Counted from the stretch's first letter, positions 19,747 to 28,770 are shown. The stretch is 64,000 bases of DNA from Psychroflexus torquis ATCC 700755 (GCF_000153485.2 NC_018721.1:1240001-1304000), one strand, 5' to 3'. Notes: generated by a model from the letters alone, not told the origin. Numbers and translations are program-made.

Positions 19747-20832
19747 AGTTCTTTATTTATAGTTAAATATTTCGTATATTTATAGATGGAAAAAATAGAC
19801 TTAAGGAGTGTTTCTGATCAGGAAAGAGGTATAATTCGAAGGGATGCTGTAAAAATGATAAAACGTGGAGATAAAAAAAAAGACATAGCTCTGTTTTACG
19901 GTGTTCATGTAAATACTGTTAGAGATTGGTGGAAGCTTTACAATAAAGAAGGTCATAAATCTTTGTCTTATCAAAAACGAGGAGTCAAATCAGAAGATCG
20001 AAAACTACTCAATAAAGATCAAGAAGCTGCAATCCAAAAAATGATTATTGATGTAATGCCCGATCAACTAAAGTTAGATTATGCTTTGTGGACTACAAGG
20101 GCAGTAAGGGATTTGATAGCAAGAGAGTTTAGTATTACAATCGGAAGAAGAGCTGTCGGTAATTATCTCAACGCTTGGGGATTCACGCCTCAAAAGCCAA
20201 AAAAGAGAGCTTATGAACAATGTTCCAAAAAAGTTCAAAAATGGTTAGACGAAGAATATCCAGCAATAAAAGAGAAGGCAAAACAAGAGAAGGCAACTAT
20301 TCATTGGGGGGATGAAACGGGTGTAAAAAACAATAATCATCATGGACGTTCCTATGCTCCAAAAGGAAAAACTCCTGTTAAAAAACATATGTCGAAGCGG
20401 TTTTCAATCAACATGATTTCTACAGTTACAAATCAGGGTTTAATTCAGTTTATGATATATAAAGAAAATATGAACTCAGATGTATTTATTCAATTTTTAG
20501 AACAGCTCATCAAATCGCAAGAAACCAAAGTATTCTTAATCCTTGATAATTTACGAGTCCATCATAGTAAAGTTGTAAAGAAATGGGCGGAAGAAAATGG
20601 CGAAACCATAGAACTATTTTACCTGCCATCATACTCACCTGAGCGAAACCCAGATGAATATCTGAATTGCGATTTAAAGTATGGACTCTCGGATAAACCG
20701 GCACCAAAAACACAAGAAAAAATGAAAGAAAATTTAGAGAATCATATGAAAATGCTTCAAAATGATAGCGAAAGGGTAGCAAAATATTTTAAACATGAGA
20801 GCATCAAATATGCTGCATAAAATTAAAGATCT
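19747..20832 (+). mobile_element. IS630-family insertion sequence (approximate ends)
   Basis: The transposase is flanked by similar sequence in inverted orientation: AGTTCTTTATTTATAG at the left and, read from the right, AGATCTTTAATTTTATG. I take these as the inverted ends, but the match is imperfect and the limits are uncertain by a few bases. Confidence 0.55.
19786..20820 (+). CDS. IS630-family transposase, intact
   Basis: The 344-residue protein has an N-terminal HTH (KKKDIALFYGVHVNTVRDWW, residues 30-49) and a DDE core. The likely metal ligands are Asp176 (IHWGDETG), Asp254 (LILDNLRVHH) and Glu291 (ERNPDEYLN). The length matches the single-frame IS630 type, and no stop interrupts it. It should catalyse cut-and-paste transposition into TA sites. 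The adjacent ISAs1 element sits within 170 bases. Confidence 0.93.
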   Translation: MEKIDLRSVSDQERGIIRRDAVKMIKRGDKKKDIALFYGVHVNTVRDWWKLYNKEGHKSLSYQKRGVKSEDRKLLNKDQEAAIQKMIIDVMPDQLKLDYALWTTRAVRDLIAREFSITIGRRAVGNYLNAWGFTPQKPKKRAYEQCSKKVQKWLDEEYPAIKEKAKQEKATIHWGDETGVKNNNHHGRSYAPKGKTPVKKHMSKRFSINMISTVTNQGLIQFMIYKENMNSDVFIQFLEQLIKSQETKVFLILDNLRVHHSKVVKKWAEENGETIELFYLPSYSPERNPDEYLNCDLKYGLSDKPAPKTQEKMKENLENHMKMLQNDSERVAKYFKHESIKYAA

Positions 20833-20985
20833 TTAAGTGCGAGGTTAATACTCAGAATTCTTCCATATAGTTTATTATTTAGTACCAATCTAAGCCAGAA
20901 TGAAAGGTGTGGTGCGTTTTGGAATTTAAGTATTTCATTTTCGCTAAGTCCACTCAATAAAGTCAGTGAAGTTCTGTGACTAAGA

Positions 20986-22250
20986 CAGGGCAAACGCATT
21001 AAACTTTCATTAGATTCAGCACTTTTATCAGATAGTGATTGTCCCATCCCGCTTGAAGTCTTCTGCTCTTCACCCCTGTTTTTAATGATTTTTCATTTTT
21101 CAATAAATTTAATGCAATTTTATTGAGTATGGAGAAATTTTGAGTGGAGTTACCTGTTCTTTTTCTAGAAGCATCTTCTGAAAAAGCAACATCTAAAGTC
21201 CAGTGTAACTTATTTTCTATAGACCAATGAGAACGAATGGCTTTTTGAAAATCTTGGGAGCTAGCCTTTATACTTGAAATATAATATCGTATAGCGTGTT
21301 GTGCAGGCTTTTGTGAGTTTTTAAACTCACGTTTGCTTTCTATTTTTATAACACTTGTTAGGTTTTCCCAGTTATTGTTTTTTAAAATAAACTTAAAGTT
21401 GCTGATTACACTGCACGTCCTGGTTTCTATTCTGCCATGGTCTAGTTCTTGGCTAAGGTTTGATTCCATAGTTTTTCCAAATCTAAATTCATCTTCAATA
21501 TGCTCTAGTAACTGAGGTTGATTCTCTTTTACAGCCAAGATATAGTCTGCATTTTTTTTAACGATGGCCTTAGCTATTTTAGTTTGACATCCCATAGCAT
21601 CAATAGTTACAATAGTATTTTCTATGGATAAGACTTTTAATAATTTTGGAATGGCAGTGATCTCATTTGACTTCTGGGAAACTTTCACTTGTCCTAAAAC
21701 CAAATTATTGTCATTTGCCCAAGCACTAACCATGTGTACTGGGGATTTTTTACCACCAGCTTTAGCACCTCTAATTGTTTTACCATCTATAGCAATGATT
21801 TCTCTGGGCTGTAGTTGTGCAAGAGCACTAACCCATTGTATAAAGCATTTTTCAAATTGATTACTGTCAATATTAGAAAAAACGCGATTAAATGTGTCGT
21901 GCGAGGGGATACCATTAGGCAAATCAAGGAAGCTACGAAGAAATTCTTCTTTTGAGTTGGCGTAGTTTTCCATTTCATTCCATGAATCTGCTCCACAAAT
22001 CACTGAAATAATCCCGATGAGAAGGATGCTTTCTAAATCGTAAAGTTGCTTGTGAGAACGTCTAAAGTCGGGTATTTGACCAAATATGGTCTTTAGCTTT
22101 TGGGTAGTTTTCAAAATGTATAAAGTATTGGTTATCAATATAATATACAATATTTTAAACTAAAAAACAACAAATAATATGATGAATTTTAAGTGATTAA
22201 CACTCATTTTTACCCAATTAACTTAAACTTTTTTTAATGCGTTCGCCCTG
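20986..22250 (-). mobile_element. ISAs1-family insertion sequence with 11-bp target duplication
   Basis: Inverted ends are CAGGGCAAACGCATTAAA (left) and CAGGGCGAACGCATTAAA (read from the right). Directly outside them the same 11 bases, TGTGACTAAGA, occur at 20975-20985 and 22251-22261. Length is 1265 bp. The perfect duplication shows a single, recent insertion. Confidence 0.93.
20999..22150 (-). CDS. ISAs1-family transposase
   Basis: The 383-residue protein shows the ISAs1 (H-repeat) pattern: IFGQIPDFRRSHKQLYDLES near residue 22, REIIAIDGKTIRGAKAGGKK near 115, TIVTIDAMGCQTKIAKAIV near 160, and IRSHWSIENKLHWTLDVAFS near 300. It is intact. It lies within defined inverted ends and a perfect target duplication, so it is probably active or was until recently. 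An internal Met could be the true start. Confidence 0.93.
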   Translation of the reverse strand: MYIILITNTLYILKTTQKLKTIFGQIPDFRRSHKQLYDLESILLIGIISVICGADSWNEMENYANSKEEFLRSFLDLPNGIPSHDTFNRVFSNIDSNQFEKCFIQWVSALAQLQPREIIAIDGKTIRGAKAGGKKSPVHMVSAWANDNNLVLGQVKVSQKSNEITAIPKLLKVLSIENTIVTIDAMGCQTKIAKAIVKKNADYILAVKENQPQLLEHIEDEFRFGKTMESNLSQELDHGRIETRTCSVISNFKFILKNNNWENLTSVIKIESKREFKNSQKPAQHAIRYYISSIKASSQDFQKAIRSHWSIENKLHWTLDVAFSEDASRKRTGNSTQNFSILNKIALNLLKNEKSLKTGVKSRRLQAGWDNHYLIKVLNLMKV

Positions 22251-22261
22251 TGTGACTAAGA

Positions 22262-22440
22262 CCTTCTATAGCACCAAAATCAAAAATAGTAATAAGAAAC
22301 AAGGTGAAAATCTATGTTTTTTAGTGTGCCAGGTAAATTGAATAAAAATGATCCTCCAAAACCTAATTCAAGGATGGCTCCTAGAACTAATAATCCGATA
22401 CCTGTTTTTGTGATTATGTTTAGTTTTTGCCAAACTGTTT
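22262..22440 (-). other. Coding remnant next to the ISAs1 insertion
   Basis: The minus strand can be read as VWQKLNIITKTGIGLLVLGA, ILELGFGGSFLFNLPGTLKN, a membrane-type segment without a start codon. A continuation (LTLLSGLSENEILKFQNAPH) resumes beyond the IS at 20985. It may be a small gene broken by ISAs1. No family was recognised. Confidence 0.3.
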
Positions 22441-22446
22441 TTTATT

Positions 22447-23346
22447 TTAATATTTAACACCTGTCAATTGTTCTGATATCTCCCATAGTCTTTTTGCATT
22501 TTCTTCGTTTTGAGCCATTTTGTTTGGCTGAACTATGACAGGATATCCTCTAGATTCAAAAAAGCTTTTTGGTCCAAAGTAGTCGCCAGATGTAGCATTT
22601 AAATCTGTGGCTGCTCTAAGTGATGGCAATGTTCCCGTTTCTACATTTTGACCAAATAGGGGAGCCAAGAGCCTTGTTATGCTCATATGCCTACCTAAAT
22701 CTGTATTTGTCCCACCAGGATGAGCAACAGTGAATAGGGGTGCATTCGGATTGCCTTTGTACTTCCTTACCAGTTCATAGGTGAAATATAAATTAGCCAA
22801 TTTACTGTCTGAATACGCTTTAATGGTGCTGTACTTTCTAGACTCCCAATTGATGTCGTCAAAATTTATGCTACCAGATTTATGTGCAATACTACTGGTT
22901 GCGACTACTCGTGAATCTTTGGTTTCTAATAATAGTGGTATTAAAAGACCTGTAAGTGCGAAATGGCCAAAGTGATTGGTTCCCATCTGAATTTCGAAAC
23001 CATCTTCTGTTTTAGAATAAGGGCACATCATAATCCCAGCATTGTTGATTAAAACATCTAACTGACTGTAATCACTAGTGAATTCTTCAGCAAAAGTTTG
23101 AACAGACTTCAATTTACCCAAATCAAGATGTCTAATTTCTAATTTTGCGTTTGGAAAATCTTTACGAATTTCCATAACTACATCTTCTGCTTTTTGAGTG
23201 TTTCTAACAGCCAGTATTACTTTGGCATTTTTACTAGCTAATACTTTAGTTGCTTGTTTGCCTAAACCACTCGTAGCTCCAGTAATTACTATAACTTTAT
23301 TACTCTGATTTGGAATATCTTCACTAGTCCAATTTAGATTTGTCAT
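22447..23346 (-). CDS. Short-chain dehydrogenase/reductase
   Basis: The 299-residue protein is a classical SDR of the retinol dehydrogenase-like group. It has the cofactor loop VIVITGATSGLGKQATKVLA (18-37), NNAGIMM (about 101-107), the catalytic Ser in VVATSSIAHKS and the catalytic pair in AYSDSKLAN (Tyr and Lys four apart). It should reduce or oxidise a carbonyl/alcohol with NAD(P). Substrate is unknown. It stands alone between mobile elements. Confidence 0.9.
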   Translation of the reverse strand: MTNLNWTSEDIPNQSNKVIVITGATSGLGKQATKVLASKNAKVILAVRNTQKAEDVVMEIRKDFPNAKLEIRHLDLGKLKSVQTFAEEFTSDYSQLDVLINNAGIMMCPYSKTEDGFEIQMGTNHFGHFALTGLLIPLLLETKDSRVVATSSIAHKSGSINFDDINWESRKYSTIKAYSDSKLANLYFTYELVRKYKGNPNAPLFTVAHPGGTNTDLGRHMSITRLLAPLFGQNVETGTLPSLRAATDLNATSGDYFGPKSFFESRGYPVIVQPNKMAQNEENAKRLWEISEQLTGVKY

Positions 23347-23589
23347 GTTTGCCCTTGTTATGATTATTTAGTTCACAAAATTACTTTTATGTTCGCTCTT
23401 GCTCATAACTATTTCGCAGAAGAATGGATAAATTTCTGAGAAGTCTAGCTTTTACCTTGTGCTTGACGTTGATGTAAAAAGTCGTTTTAACGCTTTTTAC
23501 ATCAATCGTTGGCATTGTTTTACAGGTAAAGGCACTAACGTGTTTTTAATGAAAGCAACTAGTGCGATGCCGTTTAGTTCATTAATATT

Positions 23590-24062
23590 CATCAACCTTA
23601 TATTTTGAGCCCTTCTTTTAGAGGCTTTTGAAGTAGTATCAATTAAATTACCGCGATGTCTAACTAAGGTTCTTAGATGTTCTGTTTGTAAATCATGCAA
23701 AAAACTTCCTCGTAGAAGTCCGAGGGTATGTAATTTTTGAATCCACATACAATCTAGAACATCTGTTTTCTTTCCTTGGATATTTTGGTGAATTTTTCAT
23801 TGGTTAGAATTACTTCAATAGATGAATTTTGTAATTCAGTAAATAAATTTTGCCATTACGAACCGGTAAATTCCATAGCCACGGTTTTTATATCATTTTC
23901 GAGTAACCACCTCACTAAATCTTTCATATCCTCAGCGTAAACTCCAAATTCACGTCCATTAGCGTTTACTTGATTAATTGCTACAAAATGAGAACGACTG
24001 CCAATATTAATTCCAGCTGCATTAGAATTGATGATTTTCATTTTTAATTTTCTCTTTGCCAT
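23590..24062 (-). pseudogene. IS110-family transposase N-terminal relic
   Basis: From the ATG at 24060-24062 the minus strand reads MAKRKLKMKIINSNAAGINI, then VYAEDMKDLVRWLLENDIKT and VAMEFTGS, followed by a stop. WQNLFTELQNSSIEVILTN and MWIQKLHTLGLLRGSFLHDL come next, the latter in another frame. This is the DEDD N-terminal domain of IS110 transposases; the usual Asp of the first motif is Asn here. Similarity ends near 23590, and the C-terminal domain is missing locally. Confidence 0.65.
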
Positions 24063-24368
24063 TGTTTTTGGTTTTAGATTAATAAAAAACCCAAAGAGAA
24101 TGTATATTGAAAACAAGAAAATATTCTGAACGACATATCCATAAAGGATTCATCAGTGTAATTATCACTAGCCTTGGATAGGTAAATATCAAAGACGTTT
24201 TACATTCCAAACAGAATTGCGCACGAGCTTTGAAGGCATCAATTTGAAATCGGTCTTGCAATGAGCTATTGAGCAAGATACAAACGTTACTTTAAAGTAT
24301 TTTTTTTTGGAAAAGAGGGGAATTACAAATAACGGTTTAGTTTATTTGTAGTATGGCGTATTGACCTA

Positions 24369-24554
24369 ATACCAAATTAGACCTATAATGACGCAATAAA
24401 TCGTTTTACCGATATGAATTCGGCACAGGCTTTTTTCGCATGCTATTCATCAAAAATAATTACCGTAGCTGAGGCTATGCTAGTTATTTTTGATTTCAAT
24501 CAATCAAAAAATAATTCAATTTATTCATACGGCATTATAAATATAATTTGGTAT
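24369..24554 (-). mobile_element. MITE copy 2 (186 bp, internal deletion)
   Basis: The ends ATACCAAATTAGACC and ATATAATTTGGTAT match the family. The internal CCTGTGCTGAGCTACGTCGT segment is missing, so the palindrome is asymmetric. The bases on either side (24063-24368 and 24555-24860) contain no supported gene. Confidence 0.75.
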
Positions 24555-24872
24555 AAGTTGTTTTTTCGAAGATAGGAATAGTAGTGTTAACACATAAGTG
24601 ATTTCTTGAAGCACAAACCCCTTATTATCGCATAGGTAATGTTATGTTCTTTATTAAACAGCACTTTACTTCTAATGGTTTTCACAACTTAAATTATCTC
24701 TTCAGAAAATTTTCGTTTATTGATTTCCCGTCCCTTTTCACTTTAAATAACGTATTTATTTTGAGTAGTCTACGGAATAAAAAAGAGGCAAATAAAATTC
24801 GTCAAGTCCACATCATTATTCCTTTGGAATTAATAGTTAGTCAACAATGCTAGCATCATAATAATAATTACC

Positions 24873-24912
24873 TACATTTGTATCGTGAACGATATAATCG
24901 TAAACGGTATAA
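24873..24912 (+). promoter_or_regulatory. Promoter and tandem OhrR-type operator of doxX-ohrR
   Basis: TACATTTG (24873-24880) fits the Bacteroidota -7 element TAnnTTTG. Immediately downstream are two short palindromes, ATCGTGAACGAT and ATCGTAAACGGT. A MarR/OhrR regulator is encoded in the same operon, so these are its likely autoregulatory sites: bound regulator would sit across the transcription start. Confidence 0.7.
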
Positions 24913-24923
24913 ATTAAGATGAC

Positions 24924-25355
24924 ATGAAAAAAGAAATTAAGACAACATTGACACAAAATATTTTTAGAATCCTTTTAGCCATTTTTATGGTCTATGCTGG
25001 ATTTAGCCATCTTACTTTTAATAGAATCGACTTTCAGGCTCAGGTGCCAGATTGGATTCCAATGAGTAAAGATTTAGTCGTCATACTTTCAGGTATAGTA
25101 GAAATAGCATTGGGTCTTGGCCTAGCTTTTTGGAAGAAAAAAAGAGCAAAGTTCGGCTGGGCACTGGCTTTATTTTTCATCTTAATCTTTCCTGGTAATA
25201 TTGCCCAATATTTGGATAGTAAAGATGCCTTTGGAGCATTAAACTCTGATAAAGCAAGATTGATACGCTTATTTTTTCAACCTGTCCTAATTGCTTGGGT
25301 TTTATGGTCATCTGGTGCTTGGAAGTCATGGAGAGCAAATAAAAATAAAAACTAA
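24924..25355 (+). CDS. DoxX-family membrane protein
   Basis: The 143-residue protein has four hydrophobic helices and the DoxX-type start RILLAIFMVYAGFSHLTF, followed by a second helix with IVEIALGLGLAFW. DoxX-like proteins are inner-membrane proteins linked to redox or thiol stress in several bacteria. Its stop shares one base with the ATG of the following OhrR-type regulator, so the two are co-translated. Induction by organic peroxide is likely given that regulator. Confidence 0.85.
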   Translation: MKKEIKTTLTQNIFRILLAIFMVYAGFSHLTFNRIDFQAQVPDWIPMSKDLVVILSGIVEIALGLGLAFWKKKRAKFGWALALFFILIFPGNIAQYLDSKDAFGALNSDKARLIRLFFQPVLIAWVLWSSGAWKSWRANKNKN

Positions 25356-25804
25356 TGGACAACTTACAATTAAGTAATCAGATCTGCTTTCCTATCTATT
25401 CGGTGTCTAGACTTATCACAAAGGCATACAAGCCATATCTAGATGAAATGGGAATAACTTACCCTCAGTATTTAGTACTTATGGTATTATGGGAAAACGA
25501 TCACCTTTCGGTAAATCAAATTTCAGAAAAACTACTATTAAACACCAATACAATTTCACCCTTATTAAAACGTATGGAGAAATTGGACTTGATAAAACGA
25601 AATAGAAGTTCTAAAGATGAACGCAGTGTTAATGTCCAATTAAAAAATAAAGGGAAGCTACTAAAAGATAAGGCCAAACCGATTCCTGAGCAACTTCTTA
25701 AGATTCTACTGAATGATAATATCGAATTATCAGATGTAATTCAGTTGAAAGGAATACTTAATCATTGCATTGAAGTTCTAACTGACAATAATAAAACTAA
25801 ATAG
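25355..25804 (+). CDS. ohrR: OhrR-type peroxide-sensing MarR regulator
   Basis: The 149-residue protein starts LSNQICFPIYSVSRLITKAY. Cys11 is placed like the sensing cysteine of OhrR, and Tyr25 and Tyr36 lie 14 and 25 residues after it, as in the Xanthomonas protein (Cys22, Tyr36, Tyr47). The winged helix covers about residues 50-100, with LNTNTISPLLKRMEKLDLIK as recognition part. It should repress its own operon and release on cysteine oxidation. The partner gene here is doxX rather than an ohr peroxidase. Confidence 0.85.
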   Translation: MDNLQLSNQICFPIYSVSRLITKAYKPYLDEMGITYPQYLVLMVLWENDHLSVNQISEKLLLNTNTISPLLKRMEKLDLIKRNRSSKDERSVNVQLKNKGKLLKDKAKPIPEQLLKILLNDNIELSDVIQLKGILNHCIEVLTDNNKTK

Positions 25805-25859
25805 TTGGGGATTTATTTACACCGTGGAAACGATGTAGCTTTTTGAAGTTGCATTCTAC

Positions 25860-26150
25860 AAAGACCTTATAAAGATTGTGAATTCAGATAAATTGATCAA
25901 GCTATTATATTCTGAGAAGCGAATTTTAAATACTGTTAAGTGCGTTGGAAAAAAAGGGAAGTTACCGCTATTACAACGGCAGTTAAGAGACAAAAACTTG
26001 GCACACATATTAACCTTTGCCTTTCAATAGAAGTTCTTAAATAGCTGTTGTCCGAGTTGTAAAAAGGAAACCTTGATCACACTTTCCATCTTTGACAGCC
26101 GAGGGCCAAAATGATTACAAACAAATTAAAAAGGATAAACTACTAGAATA
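25860..26150 (+). pseudogene. Degraded IS91-like transposase fragment
   Basis: Pieces in several frames can be read: FYKDLIKIVNSDKLIKLLYS-like near 25870, VGKKGKLPLLQRQLRDKNLA near 25945-26005, and SCCPSCKKETLITLSIFDSR near 26040-26100. A zinc-ribbon-like CPSCKK followed by a DSRGP sequence is typical of IS91-type transposase C-termini. The call is tentative. The remainder to 26380 has no readable gene. Confidence 0.3.
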
Positions 26151-26384
26151 CAAACATTAAAAAACAGTTCTAAAAAGAGCACTAGCAGAATACTGCCTAA
26201 ACTGAAGAAAAAAGGGCAATATCGAGTGAAACTCACATAAAAAGAAACAAACCAACCCAAAAAACAGTTGCTTCAAGTAACCATCAAAGAAAAACAGTGC
26301 CTAATTTGATGTAAAATCGACCTTATCCTTTTTTGAGGTCTATGGCCTAATCGTCGATTTCCCCATTATCAGCAATCCCTGATC

Positions 26385-26432
26385 AGTCAACAAATCATAG
26401 AGCAGACTCCACTGAGCCTGCCTGTCGAAGTG
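26385..26432 (-). repeat. Shared fragment also at 28682-28730
   Basis: Both sites contain GATCAGTCAACAAATCATA followed by GACTCCACTGAGCCTGCCTG. On the minus strand both can be read as QAQWS-LYDLLTD. They lie 3' of two different minus-strand genes and may be ends of one mobile or cassette-like sequence. Confidence 0.45.
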
Positions 26433-26472
26433 ATAGCTATCGGCACGCCATATGCTTAGTTATTAGCCACAG

Positions 26473-27567
26473 TTATTTCATTTTTTTGTCAATCGTAGTT
26501 TTCATTGCATAATAGTCCATTTCGTAACAAACACGACCTAATAATATAGCAGGGTTAATTTTATGTTTATCTCCTAAAGCTTTTATTTTCTCATCGTTTA
26601 AAGGAAGATGATTGTCTAAAATGTCTTGCCATATGTCTTTAGAAATCAGTTTTTGTTGAGCGTAGTTATCTGCTTCAGTCTCGCATTTGTCCAAATTCTG
26701 TTTTCTAGTCAAGTCCATAAATTTCCTATCCTTATCATTTCTCAAATGCAAATCTATATGTCCAATTTCGTGCAAAATTGTAAAAGCAAAATTGTCAATC
26801 CGATTATATCTCAAAGTCAATGCAATAGATGGATTTTTCTCTGACCAAAAGGAAAACCCATCAATAGGTGTTTTCTCAAGTTTGTCAATCAGCAACATTT
26901 TAATTCCAAATTGATTAAGTACTGCTTTAACTTTTTCTGGTGTTCCAGAATTTTCGTAAAAGATATTATTCAGGTTTATACAGAGTTGATTTAAATTGTC
27001 AAAATTAAAAGTATTCGTTTTTTGGTTTTTAGCTTCATATTGAGCTAATGAACTCCAAGCGAACATATTTTTCTCATCAATTTTTAACTTATCAGATTTA
27101 CGATAATAAGCAAATTTATCTTTAGAAAAAGAAGTTACTAAAGAATCAATAGTTTCCACTTCATATATATTCTTTATTGTTTTTATGTCACTTTCAATGT
27201 CATCATTTAAATATTTGTGTTTTTTAAAATATCGAACAGGAACATATTCTTTGATAATGCTCCATAGTTCAATATTTCTAACTTTTTTAATATTTTTCTG
27301 CTTAACTCTTGCCTTATCAATCTCATATTGAGATTGGAATTTCATCCAATAGTCTGCTGAAATACCTAATATTTTTTCTAATAAAATTGCAATATCTGCG
27401 GTTACTGGTCTTTTTCCTTTTATAATTTCATTTAAAAATGAAGGTTGTACATCTAATTCTTTTGCCAATATTCTTTGGTTTAAATCAGGTATCGCATCTA
27501 ATTCATCTTTAATTAAAACTCCTGGATGTGTCGCTTGTACTGGTGTTAAAACTTTGTTTGTTTCCAT
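26473..27567 (-). CDS. HigA-type HTH fused to ImmA/IrrE metallopeptidase
   Basis: The 364-residue protein begins with a HigA-like antitoxin domain: THPGVLIKDELDAIPDLNQR and PSFLNEIIKGKRPVTADIAI (residues 13-80). After a linker it ends with an ImmA/IrrE Zn-peptidase domain bearing HEIGH at 266-270 within FTILHEIGHIDLHL, and a later acidic ligand candidate in CETEADNYA. Such fusions bind operator DNA and may cleave a regulator or antitoxin. The gene follows a HigB-like toxin on the same strand by 25 bases. The toxin is broken, leaving this half alone. Confidence 0.88.
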   Translation of the reverse strand: METNKVLTPVQATHPGVLIKDELDAIPDLNQRILAKELDVQPSFLNEIIKGKRPVTADIAILLEKILGISADYWMKFQSQYEIDKARVKQKNIKKVRNIELWSIIKEYVPVRYFKKHKYLNDDIESDIKTIKNIYEVETIDSLVTSFSKDKFAYYRKSDKLKIDEKNMFAWSSLAQYEAKNQKTNTFNFDNLNQLCINLNNIFYENSGTPEKVKAVLNQFGIKMLLIDKLEKTPIDGFSFWSEKNPSIALTLRYNRIDNFAFTILHEIGHIDLHLRNDKDRKFMDLTRKQNLDKCETEADNYAQQKLISKDIWQDILDNHLPLNDEKIKALGDKHKINPAILLGRVCYEMDYYAMKTTIDKKMK

Positions 27568-27592
27568 CTTTCCCTGTGTTTGCTTGTAGTTA

Positions 27593-27913
27593 TTACTTGT
27601 AATGATTACTCAATTCAATAATTGAGCATATTGTAATACTATCTGGTTCTTCTCCTTCTAGTGTAATTATAAATTCTATTCGATACTTGCCATCCACTCG
27701 AACAGATTCTAATCCTTTATTATCGCCAATAAGTTTTTCATAATTCAAACTCCTAATGGGATATAACTCTTATGTATTTTTTGCAACTCTTAATTTATCT
27801 ATTGTTTGTATATACTTTTTGATAACACTTAGTTGAAACCTATGTTTTTTGCTTCGAGCCTTACAATTTTCGTACAGTTCTTTCAGATAATCTTTCTCGA
27901 AATTTATTTCCAC
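27593..27913 (-). pseudogene. HigB-like toxin with premature stop
   Basis: A single frame from a GTG at 27911-27913 covers 107 codons to TAA at 27593-27595 and is interrupted by TAA at 27770-27772 (codon 48). The sequence fits HigB/RelE-type toxins: INFEKDYLKELYENCKARSK at the start and VRVDGKYRIEFIITLEGEEP then ICSIIELSNHYK at the end. HigB cuts mRNA on the ribosome. Loss of the second half, with the usual C-terminal active residues, would inactivate it. Order toxin-antitoxin matches higBA. Confidence 0.75.
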
Positions 27914-27947
27914 AGCTTTCTTTTATCATATTGTAAAGATACAAATA

Positions 27948-27986
27948 AATAATAAAAGTTCACTTAATTAGTGAACTTTTATTATT
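27948..27986. promoter_or_regulatory. Perfect 16-bp inverted repeat upstream of higBA
   Basis: AATAATAAAAGTTCAC and GTGAACTTTTATTATT are exact complements around a seven-base loop. The site lies 35 bases before the toxin start, where a HigA-type antitoxin would autoregulate. It could equally be a terminator for upstream transcription. Confidence 0.55.
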
Positions 27987-28002
27987 GCTCGTAATTGATG
28001 CC

Positions 28003-28110
28003 AACATCCGTATATACACTATTCAAATCTTAAGTAGTTGGTATATATCTATTAAAGGAGGCTATTTTTTTTATTTTCAACTAAGCTAACACTTTTGTAG
28101 ATATTATTCA
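28003..28110 (+). repeat. Dispersed repeat, copy 2
   Basis: It shares AACATCCGTATA, ATTCAAATCTTAAGT, GTATATATCTATTAAAGG and GCTAACACTTTTGTA with the copies at 8554 and 31938. Between 28111 and 28284 no gene was seen. Confidence 0.6.
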
Positions 28111-28284
28111 ATTCACTTTTTAGTGTTCAATACCACTTTCCTTACAATTTTAATGAAAGCCTAACCAGAACATAGCTTGCCACCTAGACTACTTAAATTT
28201 GAATAGGCTTAAGTTGATAATAAATTACACAATAATAAAGAAGTACTCCTCTTACCCTCGAAAACTATCACCAAAAATCAACTA

Positions 28285-28494
28285 ATACCAAATTAGTTTT
28301 TAAATGATGCATTAAAAATTTGAATTATACTACGACGTAGCTCAGCACAGGTTTTTTAATTGATTGAAATTAAAAATAATTAGCATAGCAATAGTTACGA
28401 TAATTGTTTTTGATAAAAAGCAGGTGAAAAAAGCCTGTGCCGAATTCGTATCGGTAAAGCGATTTATTGAGACATTATAGGTTTAAATTGGTAT
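28285..28494 (+). mobile_element. MITE copy 3 (210 bp)
   Basis: The ends are ATACCAAATTAG and AAATTGGTAT, with the same palindromic interior as copy 1. Its left flank (TTTTTAAATGATGCATTAA) is a diverged subtype shared with the relic at 5886-5962. Confidence 0.75.
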
Positions 28495-28499
28495 AATAC

Positions 28500-28730
28500 T
28501 CAAACTGCAGGAAAATGATAAAAAACAGCAGATTCTTACACAAAAAAAGCGTGATCTCCCTAAAAAGTACCTTATTTAGATAAGAAACTGAATAAAAAGG
28601 GATGCAAAGCACTCTAAAAACTATCTTCTCCTCTTGTAAGGTTCTTGCCAACTCATTGAATTCCCCCTTATTTAAAAATACAGGATCAGTCAACAAATCA
28701 TATAGCGGACTCCACTGAGCCTGCCTGTCG
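28500..28730 (-). pseudogene. Unidentified coding remnant
   Basis: The minus strand reads QAQWSPLYDLLTDP then VFLNKGEFNELARTLQEEKI and FRVLCIP without a start. The first part is shared with 26385-26432. No family was assigned. Confidence 0.3.
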
Positions 28731-28770
28731 TGACTAGGCAGGACATATACTTAGTTACTTAGGCAAAGTA

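Noticed and set aside
24644..24853. A 69-codon plus-strand frame before doxX
   Set aside because: AT-rich, no recognisable domain, and not linked to the promoter at 24873; I treat it as chance.
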